DNA from: Ardenticatenaceae bacterium
GTDB lineage: Bacteria; Chloroflexota; Anaerolineae; Promineifilales; Promineifilaceae
Reading direction: 5' to 3'
Assembly: GCA_020634415.1 (NCBI GenBank)
Contig: JACKBT010000005.1
Span: 1-64,000, forward strand
Length of the DNA: 64,000 bases
Part shown: positions 52,700-61,768 of the stretch, piece by piece
Layout of the letters: each line of letters begins with the position of its first letter
Position numbering within the stretch: position 1 is the stretch's first letter
Translations under genes and position numbers: made by a program
Notes under the pieces: model-generated
The model's input: only the letters and a program-made list of their open reading frames with translations
What the model was told of the DNA's origin: nothing
Database searches by the model: none

Positions 52700-54346
52700 A
52701 TGATGGAAACGGCCGTTCTCATAGTTGGTGCGGGGCCAGTGGGATTAACCCTGGCGATGGATTTAGCCCGACGCGGCATTGAAGTGGTGGTGGCGGAGGT
52801 GCGCTATCCACGTGAGATTCCGACGGTGCGCTGCAATCATGTGTCGGCGCGTTCGATGGAGATTTTCCGGCAGCTAGGGCTGGCGCAAGCCGTGCGCAAT
52901 GCTGGCTTGCCTGAAGATCATGCCCATGATGTCTCCTTCCGCACGACGGTGACGGGGCCGGAATTGACGCGCATCTTCATTCCCAGCCGCCGCGACCGCT
53001 TTACGGCGACGGCTGGCCCTGATGGCTGGTGGCCGACGCCGGAGCCGCCGCACCGCATTAACCAACTTTACCTGGAGCCGATTATGTTTGACCATGCGGC
53101 CAGTATGGCGCGGATTCGGCTGTTGAATCGGACGCGGATTGAGGGGTTTGTGCCGGGGGAAACGGCCGTTGCTGCCACCGCCCGCAACTTAGACACCCAA
53201 GAAAGTTACACCATAGAATGCCAATACCTCGTTGGCTGTGATGGCGGCAGTTCGGGCATTCGCAAGGCGATGGGGGCCAAACTGGTGGGCGATGCCGTTG
53301 TGCAGCGGGTGCAATCTACCTACATTCGTGCGCCGAAGTTGATGGCGATGATGCAATGCGAACCGGCCTGGGGTACGGTGGCCCTGAACCCGCGCCGCAG
53401 CGGCACGCTGTATGCTATTGATGGGCGAGAGCGGTGGATTGTGCACAACTATTTGAAGGAGAGCGAGAGTGACTTTGAGGCGATTAACCGTGACTGGGCC
53501 ATTCGCACGATTTTGGGGGTGGATGGGGATTTTGAGTATGAGGTGCTGGCGAATGAGGATTGGATTGGGCGGCGGTTGGTGGCGGATAGGTTGAGAAACG
53601 GCCGTGTTTTCATTTGTGGTGACGCGGCGCATATTTGGGTTCCCTATGGCGGTTATGGCATGAACGCGGGCATTGCTGATGCGGCCAACCTGGCCTGGCT
53701 GCTGGCGGCGCGGCTGCATGGCTGGGGCGGCACGGCTATTTTGGATGCCTATGAGCGGGAGCGGCATCCCATTACCGAGCAGGTTTCTTATTTTGCTATG
53801 AATTACGCCGCGCACATGATTAAAAATCGGCGGATTGTGCCGCCCAATATTGAGGAAGTAAGTGCAGAAGGTGAGGCCGCCCGGGCTGAGTTTGGGCAGG
53901 AGTTGTATGAGTTGAATGTGCAGCAGTATTGCTGTGGCGGGCTGAATTTTGGCTATTACTATGATGATTCGCCGCTGATTGTTTATGATGGCGAACAACA
54001 ACCAGCCTACACGATGGCTGATTTTACGCCTTCAACTGTGCCGGGGTGTCGTGTGCCGCATTTTTGGTTGGGGGACGGCCGTTCGCTCTATGACGCGATG
54101 GGGCCGGATTACACTTTGCTGCGCTTTGACCCTGCTGTTAATGTGGAACCATTGTTGTCTGCTGCCCAACAAATAGGGATGCTCTTGAAATTGTTAGATG
54201 TAGAGACGTTGCATTGCAACGTCTCTACGGCATATACAACAAAATTGGTATTAGCCCGTCCCGACCAGCATGTGGCCTGGCGGGGGGATGGGCTGCCGGA
54301 TGATGTGAAGGAGATGGTGGGCAGGGTGAACGGCCGTTTATCATAA
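52700..54346 (+). CDS. FAD-dependent aromatic monooxygenase (PheA/TfdB family)
   Basis: 548 residues. FAD motifs in order: GAGPVGLTLAMDLARRG near the N-terminus, the central VGCDGGSSGIRKAMG (DG motif) and GDAAHIWVPYGGYGMNAGIADAANLAWLL. The C-terminal domain is thioredoxin-like and contains an in-frame insertion of a palindrome (54200-54228). The enzyme should hydroxylate an aromatic substrate using NAD(P)H. The substrate is unknown. Confidence 0.92.
   Translation: MMETAVLIVGAGPVGLTLAMDLARRGIEVVVAEVRYPREIPTVRCNHVSARSMEIFRQLGLAQAVRNAGLPEDHAHDVSFRTTVTGPELTRIFIPSRRDRFTATAGPDGWWPTPEPPHRINQLYLEPIMFDHAASMARIRLLNRTRIEGFVPGETAVAATARNLDTQESYTIECQYLVGCDGGSSGIRKAMGAKLVGDAVVQRVQSTYIRAPKLMAMMQCEPAWGTVALNPRRSGTLYAIDGRERWIVHNYLKESESDFEAINRDWAIRTILGVDGDFEYEVLANEDWIGRRLVADRLRNGRVFICGDAAHIWVPYGGYGMNAGIADAANLAWLLAARLHGWGGTAILDAYERERHPITEQVSYFAMNYAAHMIKNRRIVPPNIEEVSAEGEAARAEFGQELYELNVQQYCCGGLNFGYYYDDSPLIVYDGEQQPAYTMADFTPSTVPGCRVPHFWLGDGRSLYDAMGPDYTLLRFDPAVNVEPLLSAAQQIGMLLKLLDVETLHCNVSTAYTTKLVLARPDQHVAWRGDGLPDDVKEMVGRVNGRLS
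54200..54228. repeat. GTAGAGACGTTGC palindrome inside the monooxygenase gene
   Basis: Perfect 14-bp arms GTAGAGACGTTGCA and TGCAACGTCTCTAC around one base. It is read in frame as VETLHCNVST. The arms match the ends of the element at 54353-54460. Confidence 0.9.
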
Positions 54347-54352
54347 AATAGC

Positions 54353-54460
54353 TGTAGAGCCGTTGCATTTGGAAGTTAAAAAATTACTTCGGTAACGAAA
54401 CTGGGCGAATTCAACCGCCGAAACTATAAATTTTTAGCTTAGAATGGCAACGTCTCTACA
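54353..54460. mobile_element. MITE-like element with TGTAGAGACGTTGC ends
   Basis: 108 bp bounded by TGTAGAGCCGTTGCATT and AATGGCAACGTCTCTACA, imperfect 17-18 bp terminal inverted repeats. No coding capacity. It lies between the monooxygenase and the amidohydrolase genes. Confidence 0.72.
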
Positions 54461-54485
54461 ACAAAAATAAAACGAGGTAGAAAAA

Positions 54486-55904
54486 ATGGGTGCAAAAGAA
54501 ATTATTCTCGATTACGTGAACGATCAGGATGAGAAATTGTGTTACATTGCCAAAGAGATTTGGGATCATCCGCAGGTGGCCTTGCAGGAGACCTTTGCCT
54601 CGGCATTGCTGGCCAAGGAGCTGGAGGCGGATGGCTTCAACATTGAGTGGGGTGTGGGGCAGATGCCCACTGCTTTTGTGGCCACGTGGGGACAGGGATC
54701 GCCCATTATCGGCTTTTTGGGCGAGTATGATGCGCTGCCGGGTTTATCCCAACGAGTTCATACCAGCATAGACCCCATCGAAGCCGGTGGGCCGGGGCAT
54801 GGCTGTGGGCATAACCTCTTTGGCACGGCTTGCATGGCCTCGGTGATGGGCCTGAAACGGGCGATGGAGGCTGAGGGTATCAAAGGCACGATACGCTTTT
54901 ATGGCTGTCCGGCGGAGGAGACGCTGGTGGGCAAGACGTATATGGCCAAGGATGGGGCCTTCGATGATTTGGATGCGGCCATAAGCTGGCATCCGGGTAA
55001 TGCCAACATTGCCTGGAATGGCTCAGCACTGGCGTTGAACTCGTTTAAGGTCAACTTTTATGGCGTGGCTTCCCATGCTGGCGGCTCACCCCATTTGGGG
55101 CGGAGTGCGCTGGATGGGGTGATGCTGATGGATATGGGCGTGAACTATTTGCGTGAACATATTATGCAGGAGGCGCGGATTCATTGTGTGGTGACGAGCG
55201 GTGGGCAAGCGCCTAATGTTGTGCCGGCTTTTGCCCAGGTGTGGTACTTTGTGCGTGCGCCGCATCGGGAGCAGGTGGATGAGATTTATGAGCGGGTGTT
55301 GGACATTGCCAAAGGTGCGGCACTGATGAGCGGCACGACGCACGAGATTGAGTTTTTAACGGGCTGTTATGATTTGCTGCCCAATGATACGCTGTCTGAT
55401 CTGCTTTATGAGAAGATGAAGGAAGTGGATGATATTCAGTTTACGGAGCAGGAGCGGACATTTGCCAGGGAGTTACAGGCCACGTTCCCGACTGGCTCAG
55501 TGGAGCGGGAGTATGAGTGGATGCTGCGTTCGGCCAGCGGGGGCATTGATGATGAGGATTTGCATGATCCGTTGTGGGAGCAGGTGATACCCCATTCGCC
55601 CACGCCGCCGCTGATGGGTGGTTCGACGGAGGTGGGGGATGTGAGTTGGATTACGCCGACGGGGCAGATTACGACGACGTGCTGGCCGCTGGGTACGCCG
55701 GGGCATAGCTGGCAGACGGTGGTGTCGTCGGGGTCGAGTATTGGTAATAAGGGGATGTTGTTTGCGGCGAAAGCGATGGGGTTGGCGGGATGGGATTTGC
55801 TGACGCGGCCGGATGTGCTGGCGGCGGCGCGGGTGGAGTTTGATAAGGCGCGGCGGGGGAAGGTGTATGTGTCGCCGCTGCCGGAGGGGGCGAAGCCGAG
55901 GTAG
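54486..55904 (+). CDS. M20-family amidohydrolase (AbgB-like)
   Basis: 472 residues. The metal site is PGHGCGHNLFGTA and the first ligand region GFLGEYDALPGLSQ; the dimerisation domain follows (SHAGGSPHLGRSALDGV). The closest recognised group is p-aminobenzoyl-glutamate hydrolase subunit B and relatives, which cleave amide bonds of acyl-amino acids or folate breakdown products. It begins with a GAGGT ribosome site. Confidence 0.9.
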   Translation: MGAKEIILDYVNDQDEKLCYIAKEIWDHPQVALQETFASALLAKELEADGFNIEWGVGQMPTAFVATWGQGSPIIGFLGEYDALPGLSQRVHTSIDPIEAGGPGHGCGHNLFGTACMASVMGLKRAMEAEGIKGTIRFYGCPAEETLVGKTYMAKDGAFDDLDAAISWHPGNANIAWNGSALALNSFKVNFYGVASHAGGSPHLGRSALDGVMLMDMGVNYLREHIMQEARIHCVVTSGGQAPNVVPAFAQVWYFVRAPHREQVDEIYERVLDIAKGAALMSGTTHEIEFLTGCYDLLPNDTLSDLLYEKMKEVDDIQFTEQERTFARELQATFPTGSVEREYEWMLRSASGGIDDEDLHDPLWEQVIPHSPTPPLMGGSTEVGDVSWITPTGQITTTCWPLGTPGHSWQTVVSSGSSIGNKGMLFAAKAMGLAGWDLLTRPDVLAAARVEFDKARRGKVYVSPLPEGAKPR

Positions 55905-55984
55905 GGGCGTGGTAGGGGCGAGGCATCGCGGAGAACAGGTCTTGGTTAGGGACGAACGGTTTCCCGCGATGCCTCGCCCCTACA
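55905..55984. repeat. GTAGGGGCGAGGCATCGCGG hairpin repeat
   Basis: The 20-base unit and its inverted copy flank a 30-base centre, just before the dioxygenase start codon. A related hairpin is at 44938-45003. Confidence 0.85.
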
Positions 55985-55986
55985 GG

Positions 55987-57135
55987 ATGGACATCATGAC
56001 ACTTTCACTTGATTTGACGAATGGGTTTTTGCCGCCGGTTGATCCGGTGGGGCGGTTGGGGGCTGGGTTTGAGGCGTGGGAGGCGGTGGCGGGGGAGGTG
56101 TCGAAGCTGGCGTTGACGGATTGGATACGGCCGTTTATCCAACAACTGCCTCCCTTTCCATCCCATTTGCTGCAAACTGACGCTGAATATGAACGGGCGA
56201 TGGGGATGCTGGGGTATATGGCGGCTCTGTATGTTTATGCGCCAGCGCAGCCTGTGGCGACATCGCTGCCATCGAATTTGGCGGTGGGTTGGGTGGCGGT
56301 GGCGCAGCATTTGGGGCGGCCACCGATTTTGAGTTATGCTTCGCAGACGCTGTTTAATTGGCGGCGGTTGGATAGGGAACGGCCGATTGCCATTGGTAAT
56401 TTGACACTGCTGCAGAACTTTTTGGGCGGGCAGGATGAGGAGTGGTTTGTGACGCTGCATATGGTGATTGAGGCGGTGGCGGGGAGGGCGTTGGGGGTGT
56501 TGGGGGCGTTGGCGACGGCCGTTGCTGAGTACAATATTCCCTTGCTCATCGGCCATCTACAAACCATGACTGAGACGATTGTGGAGATGGAGGCCATTTT
56601 GCGGCGGATGACGGAGCGGTGTGATCCGTATGTGTATTATCATCGGGTACGGCCGTTTATGTTTGGCTGGAAGGATAATCCGGCACTGCCGGAGGGCATG
56701 GTGTATGAGGGTGTGTTTGGCAATCGGCCGCAAAAGCTGCGGGGGGAGACGGGGGCGCAGAGCAGTATTATTCCGGCGTTGGATGTGGCTTTGGGCATTG
56801 GGCATGAGTTTGATGAGATGCGGGCTTATTTGCAGGAGATGCGTGAGTATATGCCGCGGCAGCACCGGGCGTTTTTGGCGGGGTTGGAAGCGTGGGGGGG
56901 ATTACGGCCGTTTGTGACGCAGTACAAGCTGGCTGAACCTGCCTTGACGGAGGCGTATAATGGTTGTGTGGCCGCTTTGCAGCAGTTCCGGCAGTTGCAT
57001 ATTGAGTATGCGGCTCTCTATATTTTGAAACCTGCGCAGGGACACAAAGCGGGTGAAGTGGGTACGGGTGGTACGCCGTTTACGGTTTATTTGAAGAAGC
57101 ATATTCGAGAGACGGGGGAACATAAAGTATCATAA
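55987..57135 (+). CDS. Indoleamine 2,3-dioxygenase
   Basis: About 382 residues from ATG 55987 (or 55996); the frame continues upstream but only through the repeat. The family features are FLPPVDPVGRL at the start, GNLTLLQNF in the distal pocket, the MVYEGVF and GETGAQSSIIPALD blocks, and the proximal haem ligand His in LHIEYAALYI. It opens the indole ring of tryptophan to N-formylkynurenine. IDO is uncommon in bacteria compared with tryptophan 2,3-dioxygenase. Confidence 0.9.
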   Translation: MDIMTLSLDLTNGFLPPVDPVGRLGAGFEAWEAVAGEVSKLALTDWIRPFIQQLPPFPSHLLQTDAEYERAMGMLGYMAALYVYAPAQPVATSLPSNLAVGWVAVAQHLGRPPILSYASQTLFNWRRLDRERPIAIGNLTLLQNFLGGQDEEWFVTLHMVIEAVAGRALGVLGALATAVAEYNIPLLIGHLQTMTETIVEMEAILRRMTERCDPYVYYHRVRPFMFGWKDNPALPEGMVYEGVFGNRPQKLRGETGAQSSIIPALDVALGIGHEFDEMRAYLQEMREYMPRQHRAFLAGLEAWGGLRPFVTQYKLAEPALTEAYNGCVAALQQFRQLHIEYAALYILKPAQGHKAGEVGTGGTPFTVYLKKHIRETGEHKVS

Positions 57136-57138
57136 GTT

Positions 57139-57212
57139 CCCCTTAATTCCTCTCAGTTCCCCCGAGTTCCTGGTTGAAGAATGGGGGAACTCGGAGGAAT
57201 TGTAGGGAACTT
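57139..57212. repeat. GGGGGAACTCGGAGGAATT hairpin repeat
   Basis: AATTCCTCTCAGTTCCCCCG faces its inverted copy in the gap before the luciferase-like gene. GGGGAACTGAGAGGAACT at 38580-38597 is related. Confidence 0.75.
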
Positions 57213-57221
57213 TTGGAGGTA

Positions 57222-58148
57222 ATGATGAGGACAGGAAACACCCCATGTGGCATTGCGCTGCCGCCGGATATGATTGAGCAGACGGGGGTGATGGATCATT
57301 TGCGGGAGTATGTGGCGCGGGTGGAGGCGTTGGGGGTGTATGACAGTGTGTGGGTGACGGAGTCTATTTTGGGGAAGGTGTTGGTGCTGGAGCCGATTTC
57401 GTTTTTGTCGTATGTGACGGCGTTGACGACGCGGGTGCGGCTGGGGGTGTCGGTGATGCTGTTGACGCTGCGCAATCCGATCCAGTTGGCGAAGGCGGTG
57501 GCGACGTTGGATTTTATGAGTGACGGCCGTTTCAATTTCGGCATCGGCATGGGGCATGGGCAGGAAGCCACTTTTGGTTATGCTCGGGAGAGGCGGGCAG
57601 CCCGCTTTGAAGAGTCGCTGGCTGTGATGAAGAAGTTGTGGGCGGAAGAAGATGTGGACTTTGCGGGTGATTTTTGGCAGTTTAAGGGCATCAATGTGGT
57701 GCCCAAACCTGTGCAAGAACCCCATCCACCCCTCTGGTTTGGGGCGCGGCAGCCAGCGGCCCTGCGCCGGGCGGTGAAGCTGGGTGATGCCTTTATGGGT
57801 GCGGGTTCCTCGTCTAGCGCGGATTTTGCCAGCCAGGTGCAGCAGCTGCGGCAGTTTATGGAAGAGGAGGGGCGCGATCCGGATACGTTGCTGATTTCTA
57901 AGCGGGTGTATCTGGCGGTGGATGAGGACAAGGAGCGGGCCGAAGCGCGGCTGCGCTCGTGGTTTGGTTATCATTATGGACAGGCGGAGATGGGGAGCCG
58001 GGTTTCGATATGGGGCAGTCAGGCGGAATGCCTGGATAAGTTGGGCGAGTTGGTGCAGGCAGGGGCGCAGCATTTGCTGCTGAACCCGGTGTTTGATGAG
58101 CGGGAGCATTTGGAGTTGTTGGCGGCGGAGGTTGTGCCGCATTTGTAG
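57222..58148 (+). CDS. Luciferase-like (LLM class) flavin-dependent oxidoreductase
   Basis: 308 residues from ATG 57222, which follows GGAGGT; an upstream frame start lies in a repeat. The TIM-barrel signatures are YDSVWVTESILG, VRLGVSVMLLTLRNPIQLAKAVATLDFMSDGRFNFGIGMG and PHPPLWFGARQPAALRRAVKLGD. Members use FMN or coenzyme F420. The reaction is unknown. Confidence 0.88.
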   Translation: MMRTGNTPCGIALPPDMIEQTGVMDHLREYVARVEALGVYDSVWVTESILGKVLVLEPISFLSYVTALTTRVRLGVSVMLLTLRNPIQLAKAVATLDFMSDGRFNFGIGMGHGQEATFGYARERRAARFEESLAVMKKLWAEEDVDFAGDFWQFKGINVVPKPVQEPHPPLWFGARQPAALRRAVKLGDAFMGAGSSSSADFASQVQQLRQFMEEEGRDPDTLLISKRVYLAVDEDKERAEARLRSWFGYHYGQAEMGSRVSIWGSQAECLDKLGELVQAGAQHLLLNPVFDEREHLELLAAEVVPHL

Positions 58149-58167
58149 ATGTTGGGCGGTTGAAACC

Positions 58168-58241
58168 GCAGCAACGACTACGAAGCCCGCCTGCGCGGGC
58201 TGATCAGTCGGCGCAGGCCGACTTTGTAGTCGTTGCTGCGA
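58168..58241. repeat. GCAGCAACGACTAC inverted repeat
   Basis: Arms GCAGCAACGACTACGAAG and CTTTGTAGTCGTTGCTGC enclose an inner GCCTGCGC/GCGCAGGC stem. It follows the luciferase-like gene and may end its transcription. Confidence 0.8.
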
Positions 58242-58268
58242 ATTTATTCGCCGTGATGGATGAGGAAG

Positions 58269-59543
58269 ATGGCGAAAATTGAGGCGGATTTGTTGTTGTT
58301 TAACGCGGCGCAGGTGGTGACGTGCGCGGGGGAGGGGGTGAAGCGGGGGGCTGATTTGGCGGAGGTGGGGATTGTGGCGCAGGGGGCGGTGGCGGTGCGG
58401 GAGGGGCGGATTGTGGCGGTGGGGGAAACGGCCGATCTCATGCAATCTATTCAGGCTAAAGAGAAAATGGACGTAAACGGCCGTGCTATCTGCCCCGGTT
58501 TTGTGGACCCGCATACGCACACTGTGTTTGGTGGGGATCGGGTGCATGAGTTTGAGATGCGTATTCGGGGAGCCAGCTACATGGAGATAATGGCGGCGGG
58601 GGGCGGCATTGTCAGCACCATGCGCCATACGCGGGCGGCCAGTGAGGCCGAGTTGGTGGCGGCGGCGCGGCGGCGGCTGGATGTGATGCTGGGTTTGGGG
58701 ACGACGACGGTGGAGATTAAGAGCGGCTATGGGCTGGATACGGCCGCTGAGTTGAAGATGCTGCGGGTGATTGAGCAGTTGGATTTGACGCACCCTTGCA
58801 CGCTTGTGCCTACTTTTTTGGGGGCGCATACGCTGCCGCCGGAGTACAAGAATGATGCGGAGGGGTATGTACAGTTGGTGATTGGGGAGATGATTCCGGT
58901 GGTGGCGGCATGGTATGAAAGGAGCCATTTTGCGGGGGCGGGACGGCCGTTATTCATTGATGTCTTTTGCGAGGATCATGCCTTTGATGTTGACCAATCG
59001 CGGCGGATTTTGGCGGCGGGTAAGGCGGCGGGCATGGGGGTGAAGATTCATGTGGATCAATTTAATGCGCTGGGCGGCACGGAAATGGCGGTGGCCTTGG
59101 GGGCCATTTCGGCCGATCATCTGGATGTGACGGATGAGGCGGGGATGGCGGCGTTGGCGGGGGGGGCGACGGTGGCTGTGCCGCTGCCAGCGGCGAATTT
59201 TAATTTGGGGCATACGCAGTTTGCCAGGGCGCGGCAGATGGTGGACGCGGGGGCGGCGTTGGCGCTGGCGACGGATTTGAATCCGGGGTCAGCGCCGTGT
59301 TACTCGATGCCGTTGGTGATGGCGATTGCCAATCGCTATTTGCGCTTGTTGCCAGGGGAAAGCCTGAACGCAGCGACGATTAACGCGGCTTATGCCGTTG
59401 GTCTGGGGGAGGAGGTTGGCTCGATTGCGGTGGGCAAGATGGCCGATTTGTTGGTGCTGGCAACGGCCGATTACCGCCACACTACCTACTTTTTGGGTCA
59501 TAATCCGGTGGCGATGGTGATGAAAAACGGCCGATGGCTGTAG
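58269..59543 (+). CDS. hutI: Imidazolonepropionase
   Basis: About 424 residues from ATG 58269, which has GAGGAAG just upstream (58260 is an alternative). Metal motif FVDPHTHTVFGG, the HutI signature RGASYMEIMAAGGGI, VEIKSGYGLD and ATDLNPGSAPCYSMP are present. It opens the imidazolone ring in histidine breakdown. The hutH, hutU and hutG partners are not in the window. Confidence 0.94.
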   Translation: MAKIEADLLLFNAAQVVTCAGEGVKRGADLAEVGIVAQGAVAVREGRIVAVGETADLMQSIQAKEKMDVNGRAICPGFVDPHTHTVFGGDRVHEFEMRIRGASYMEIMAAGGGIVSTMRHTRAASEAELVAAARRRLDVMLGLGTTTVEIKSGYGLDTAAELKMLRVIEQLDLTHPCTLVPTFLGAHTLPPEYKNDAEGYVQLVIGEMIPVVAAWYERSHFAGAGRPLFIDVFCEDHAFDVDQSRRILAAGKAAGMGVKIHVDQFNALGGTEMAVALGAISADHLDVTDEAGMAALAGGATVAVPLPAANFNLGHTQFARARQMVDAGAALALATDLNPGSAPCYSMPLVMAIANRYLRLLPGESLNAATINAAYAVGLGEEVGSIAVGKMADLLVLATADYRHTTYFLGHNPVAMVMKNGRWL

Positions 59544-59550
59544 ATGGGTG

Positions 59551-60195
59551 TTAGCGGAGGGTGATACGGCCGTTCAGCCCATCAATAGTGGCGATCAAAG
59601 CTGCTTCTTCGCCTTCTTCTACTTCCAAATGCAAATCCAGAGCGTGTAATATCTCTTGTACGGCGGTTGGGTTGGGGTGAGTGGCGGTCAGGGAGACCAG
59701 ATGGGCATGGCTGGGTTGGCCTTCAGCCGGGTGGGGTGTGCCGCCCCAATCTATGATGAAGGGGATGAGCCAATCGCCGGGTGGTGTTTTGCCTGTTAAA
59801 GATTCGGGGCGTTTGGTGGATTCCCAGAAGAGGGGACGGCCGTCGGCGCGATTACGGCCACCGGCGACACGCTCGCCGGGGTTGTAGCCATTGGCGCGGG
59901 CTTCGGCGATGGTGGCGGGCATATCGTGGGTGCGCACGGCCCAGGTGACGAGGCGGGGCTGGGCGAGTTTGTCCAGGCCAAAAGAGCGTGGGACACTGGG
60001 TGAGGGCTGGTCGGGGTCTTTGGCGATGATTTCTAGATAAACATCTTCGCCGAGGGAGAGCAGGGCATTGTGGGTGCCTTGATTGGGGTGTTGACCGCCG
60101 TAATACGGCCGTTCGCCCAACAATTTCTCAATCGTATCCATGCCTGCCTCTAAATCGTGTACCGCATAAATGATGTGATCAATCTTTAAGTGCAT
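59551..60195 (-). CDS. VOC/glyoxalase-like domain protein
   Basis: 214 residues with the N-terminal DHIIYAVHDLEAGMD start of glyoxalase-3-like proteins and a second beta-alpha-beta unit (LIPFIIDWGGTPHP). These metal-binding folds include dioxygenases and isomerases; the activity is unknown. It is convergent with hutI with only 7 bp between the stop codons. Confidence 0.8.
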   Translation of the reverse strand: MHLKIDHIIYAVHDLEAGMDTIEKLLGERPYYGGQHPNQGTHNALLSLGEDVYLEIIAKDPDQPSPSVPRSFGLDKLAQPRLVTWAVRTHDMPATIAEARANGYNPGERVAGGRNRADGRPLFWESTKRPESLTGKTPPGDWLIPFIIDWGGTPHPAEGQPSHAHLVSLTATHPNPTAVQEILHALDLHLEVEEGEEAALIATIDGLNGRITLR

Positions 60196-60280
60196 CCTTC
60201 TGCCTCTTTTGCCATTCTAGGGTATTATTTGCCCGAATCTTACGGCAAAAATGCAAAGTCGTCTATGAAAAAGTTTGGCA

Positions 60281-60372
60281 GGGTGTGGTTACTTTCTGTG
60301 TAATGGCTCGAAAGACTGGAGCAGTTTTGGAAACTGCTCCAGTCCACTGATACACAACTTTTAATCACACCC
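60281..60372. mobile_element. 92-bp MITE-like element, copy 2 (inverted)
   Basis: Reverse complement of 32617-32708, with termini GGGTGTGGTTA and TAATCACACCC and an inner hairpin GGAGCAGTTTTGGAAACTGCTCC. Confidence 0.85.
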
Positions 60373-60403
60373 AGCTTGGCATGAAACTATTTCCTATGGA
60401 TGT

Positions 60404-60452
60404 ATTGGTGTATTGGTATAGTGGAATAACCAGTACACCAATACACCAATAT
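60404..60452. repeat. TATTGGTGTATTGG hairpin repeat
   Basis: Tandem GTATTGGT units face ACACCAATAC units across a short centre, 12 bp before the aminotransferase start. Confidence 0.75.
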
Positions 60453-60464
60453 CCCCCCAAAGCT

Positions 60465-61631
60465 ATGACCCTATCACATCATTTTTCTAACCGTGCTGAA
60501 CAGTTAAAACCCAATGCGATTCGCTCCATTGGGCGGCGGGCGAGTGCGCCCGGTATGATTCGTTTTACGGCGGGTAATCCCTCGCCCACGATTTTGCCTG
60601 CTGAGGCCATGAAGCCTTTTCTGGCGCAGGTGGTGGACAAATATGGGCCGGATGCGCTGCAATATGGCATGACCGAGGGCTTTACGCCGCTGCGCGAACT
60701 GATTGCCAGCCGCACGCCGCACACTAACCCTGAAGATGTGCTGCTCATTTCTGGTTCACAGCAGGCCATTGACCTGACCTGTAAATTGTTTCTCGATCCG
60801 GGGGATAAGGTGGCGGTGGCTGCGCCCACGTACACGGGCGCACTCAGCACCTTTCGTGTGTATGGTGCGGAGTTTTTGAATGTGGCTTGCGACTATGAAG
60901 GGATGCTGCCAGATTCATTGGAGGCCGCATTGCAGCAGGGGCCGAAGCTCATTTACTGTATTCCTAACTTCATGAACCCGACGGGCGTGGATATGAGCCG
61001 GGAACGGCGGCAGGCGGTGGTGGATTTGGCGCGGCAGTATAATGTGCCGATTTTGGAGGATGACCCTTATGGTGAACTCCGCTTTGTTGGCTCGCCACAG
61101 CCGACGCTGTATGAGTTGGCCCCGGAGCAGGTGATTTATGGGGGCAGTTATTCTAAGATTTTGGCGCCGGGTTTGCGGCTGGGCTGGCTGCTGGCGAAGG
61201 AGGAGCTGATGTTCCCGTTGGTGAATGCCAAGCAGACCAGCGATTTGCAGTCGCCGACGTTTACGCAGATGTTGGTGTATGAGGTGATGGCGAGTGGCTT
61301 TTTGGCGGAGCAGATTGATCGCTTGCGCCGCTTTTATCATCAGCAGCGCAGCCATTTGCTGGAGGCGATGGATCAGCATTTGCCGGAGGCGGTGCGTTAT
61401 CAGGCTCCTGCGGGGGGCTTTTTTGTCTGGTGTGAACTGCCAGCGGGAATGGACGCGGGGGTGTTGGTTGATGAGGCGTTGGCGGCGGGGGTGGCGTATG
61501 TGCCGGGACGGCCGTTTTTTGCCAGTGATCAGGGGCAAAATACGCTGCGCCTGAGCTACAGCAGTGTGCCCACAGTGGAAATGGAAGAGGGTATTATGCG
61601 GCTGGCGGCTGTGCTGCGGCAACATCTATAG
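60465..61631 (+). CDS. PLP-dependent aminotransferase (2-aminoadipate aminotransferase-like)
   Basis: 388 residues from ATG 60465; an earlier frame start lies across a repeat. Fold-type I features: FTAGNPSPTILP, the ISGSQQAIDL cofactor loop, IPNFMNPTGVDMS, ILEDDPYGELRF and the PLP lysine in YGGSYSKILAPGLRLGW. It resembles LysN/MocR-type enzymes without the GntR DNA-binding domain. The fragment at the left edge of the window is a paralogue. Confidence 0.92.
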   Translation: MTLSHHFSNRAEQLKPNAIRSIGRRASAPGMIRFTAGNPSPTILPAEAMKPFLAQVVDKYGPDALQYGMTEGFTPLRELIASRTPHTNPEDVLLISGSQQAIDLTCKLFLDPGDKVAVAAPTYTGALSTFRVYGAEFLNVACDYEGMLPDSLEAALQQGPKLIYCIPNFMNPTGVDMSRERRQAVVDLARQYNVPILEDDPYGELRFVGSPQPTLYELAPEQVIYGGSYSKILAPGLRLGWLLAKEELMFPLVNAKQTSDLQSPTFTQMLVYEVMASGFLAEQIDRLRRFYHQQRSHLLEAMDQHLPEAVRYQAPAGGFFVWCELPAGMDAGVLVDEALAAGVAYVPGRPFFASDQGQNTLRLSYSSVPTVEMEEGIMRLAAVLRQHL

Positions 61632-61660
61632 CGGGCAAGGGCATAATCTGGCACTTTCTT

Positions 61661-61722
61661 GGAGACTAGAGACTAGAGATTGGAGACTGGTCAGTCTCTA
61701 GTCTCTAGTCTCCAATCTCCTT
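61661..61722. repeat. GAGACTAGAGACTGG-unit hairpin repeat
   Basis: Eight units in inverted arrangement between the aminotransferase and the convergent PilO/LysM gene. Confidence 0.85.
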
Positions 61723-61768
61723 TAGCGTAATGTAACTTTATGCCCGTGTTCAGTATATAGAAAGCGGG

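Noticed and set aside
55813..55986. N-terminal extension of the dioxygenase frame
   Set aside because: The extra 58 residues are Arg/Gly-rich, overlap the amidohydrolase C-terminus and a hairpin repeat, and are not part of the IDO family.
57153..58928. A 591-codon open frame on the minus strand opposite the luciferase-like and hutI genes
   Set aside because: It is a shadow of GC-rich genes on the other strand: the translation is dominated by Arg, His, Pro and Gln, has no recognisable motif, and spans two well-supported genes.
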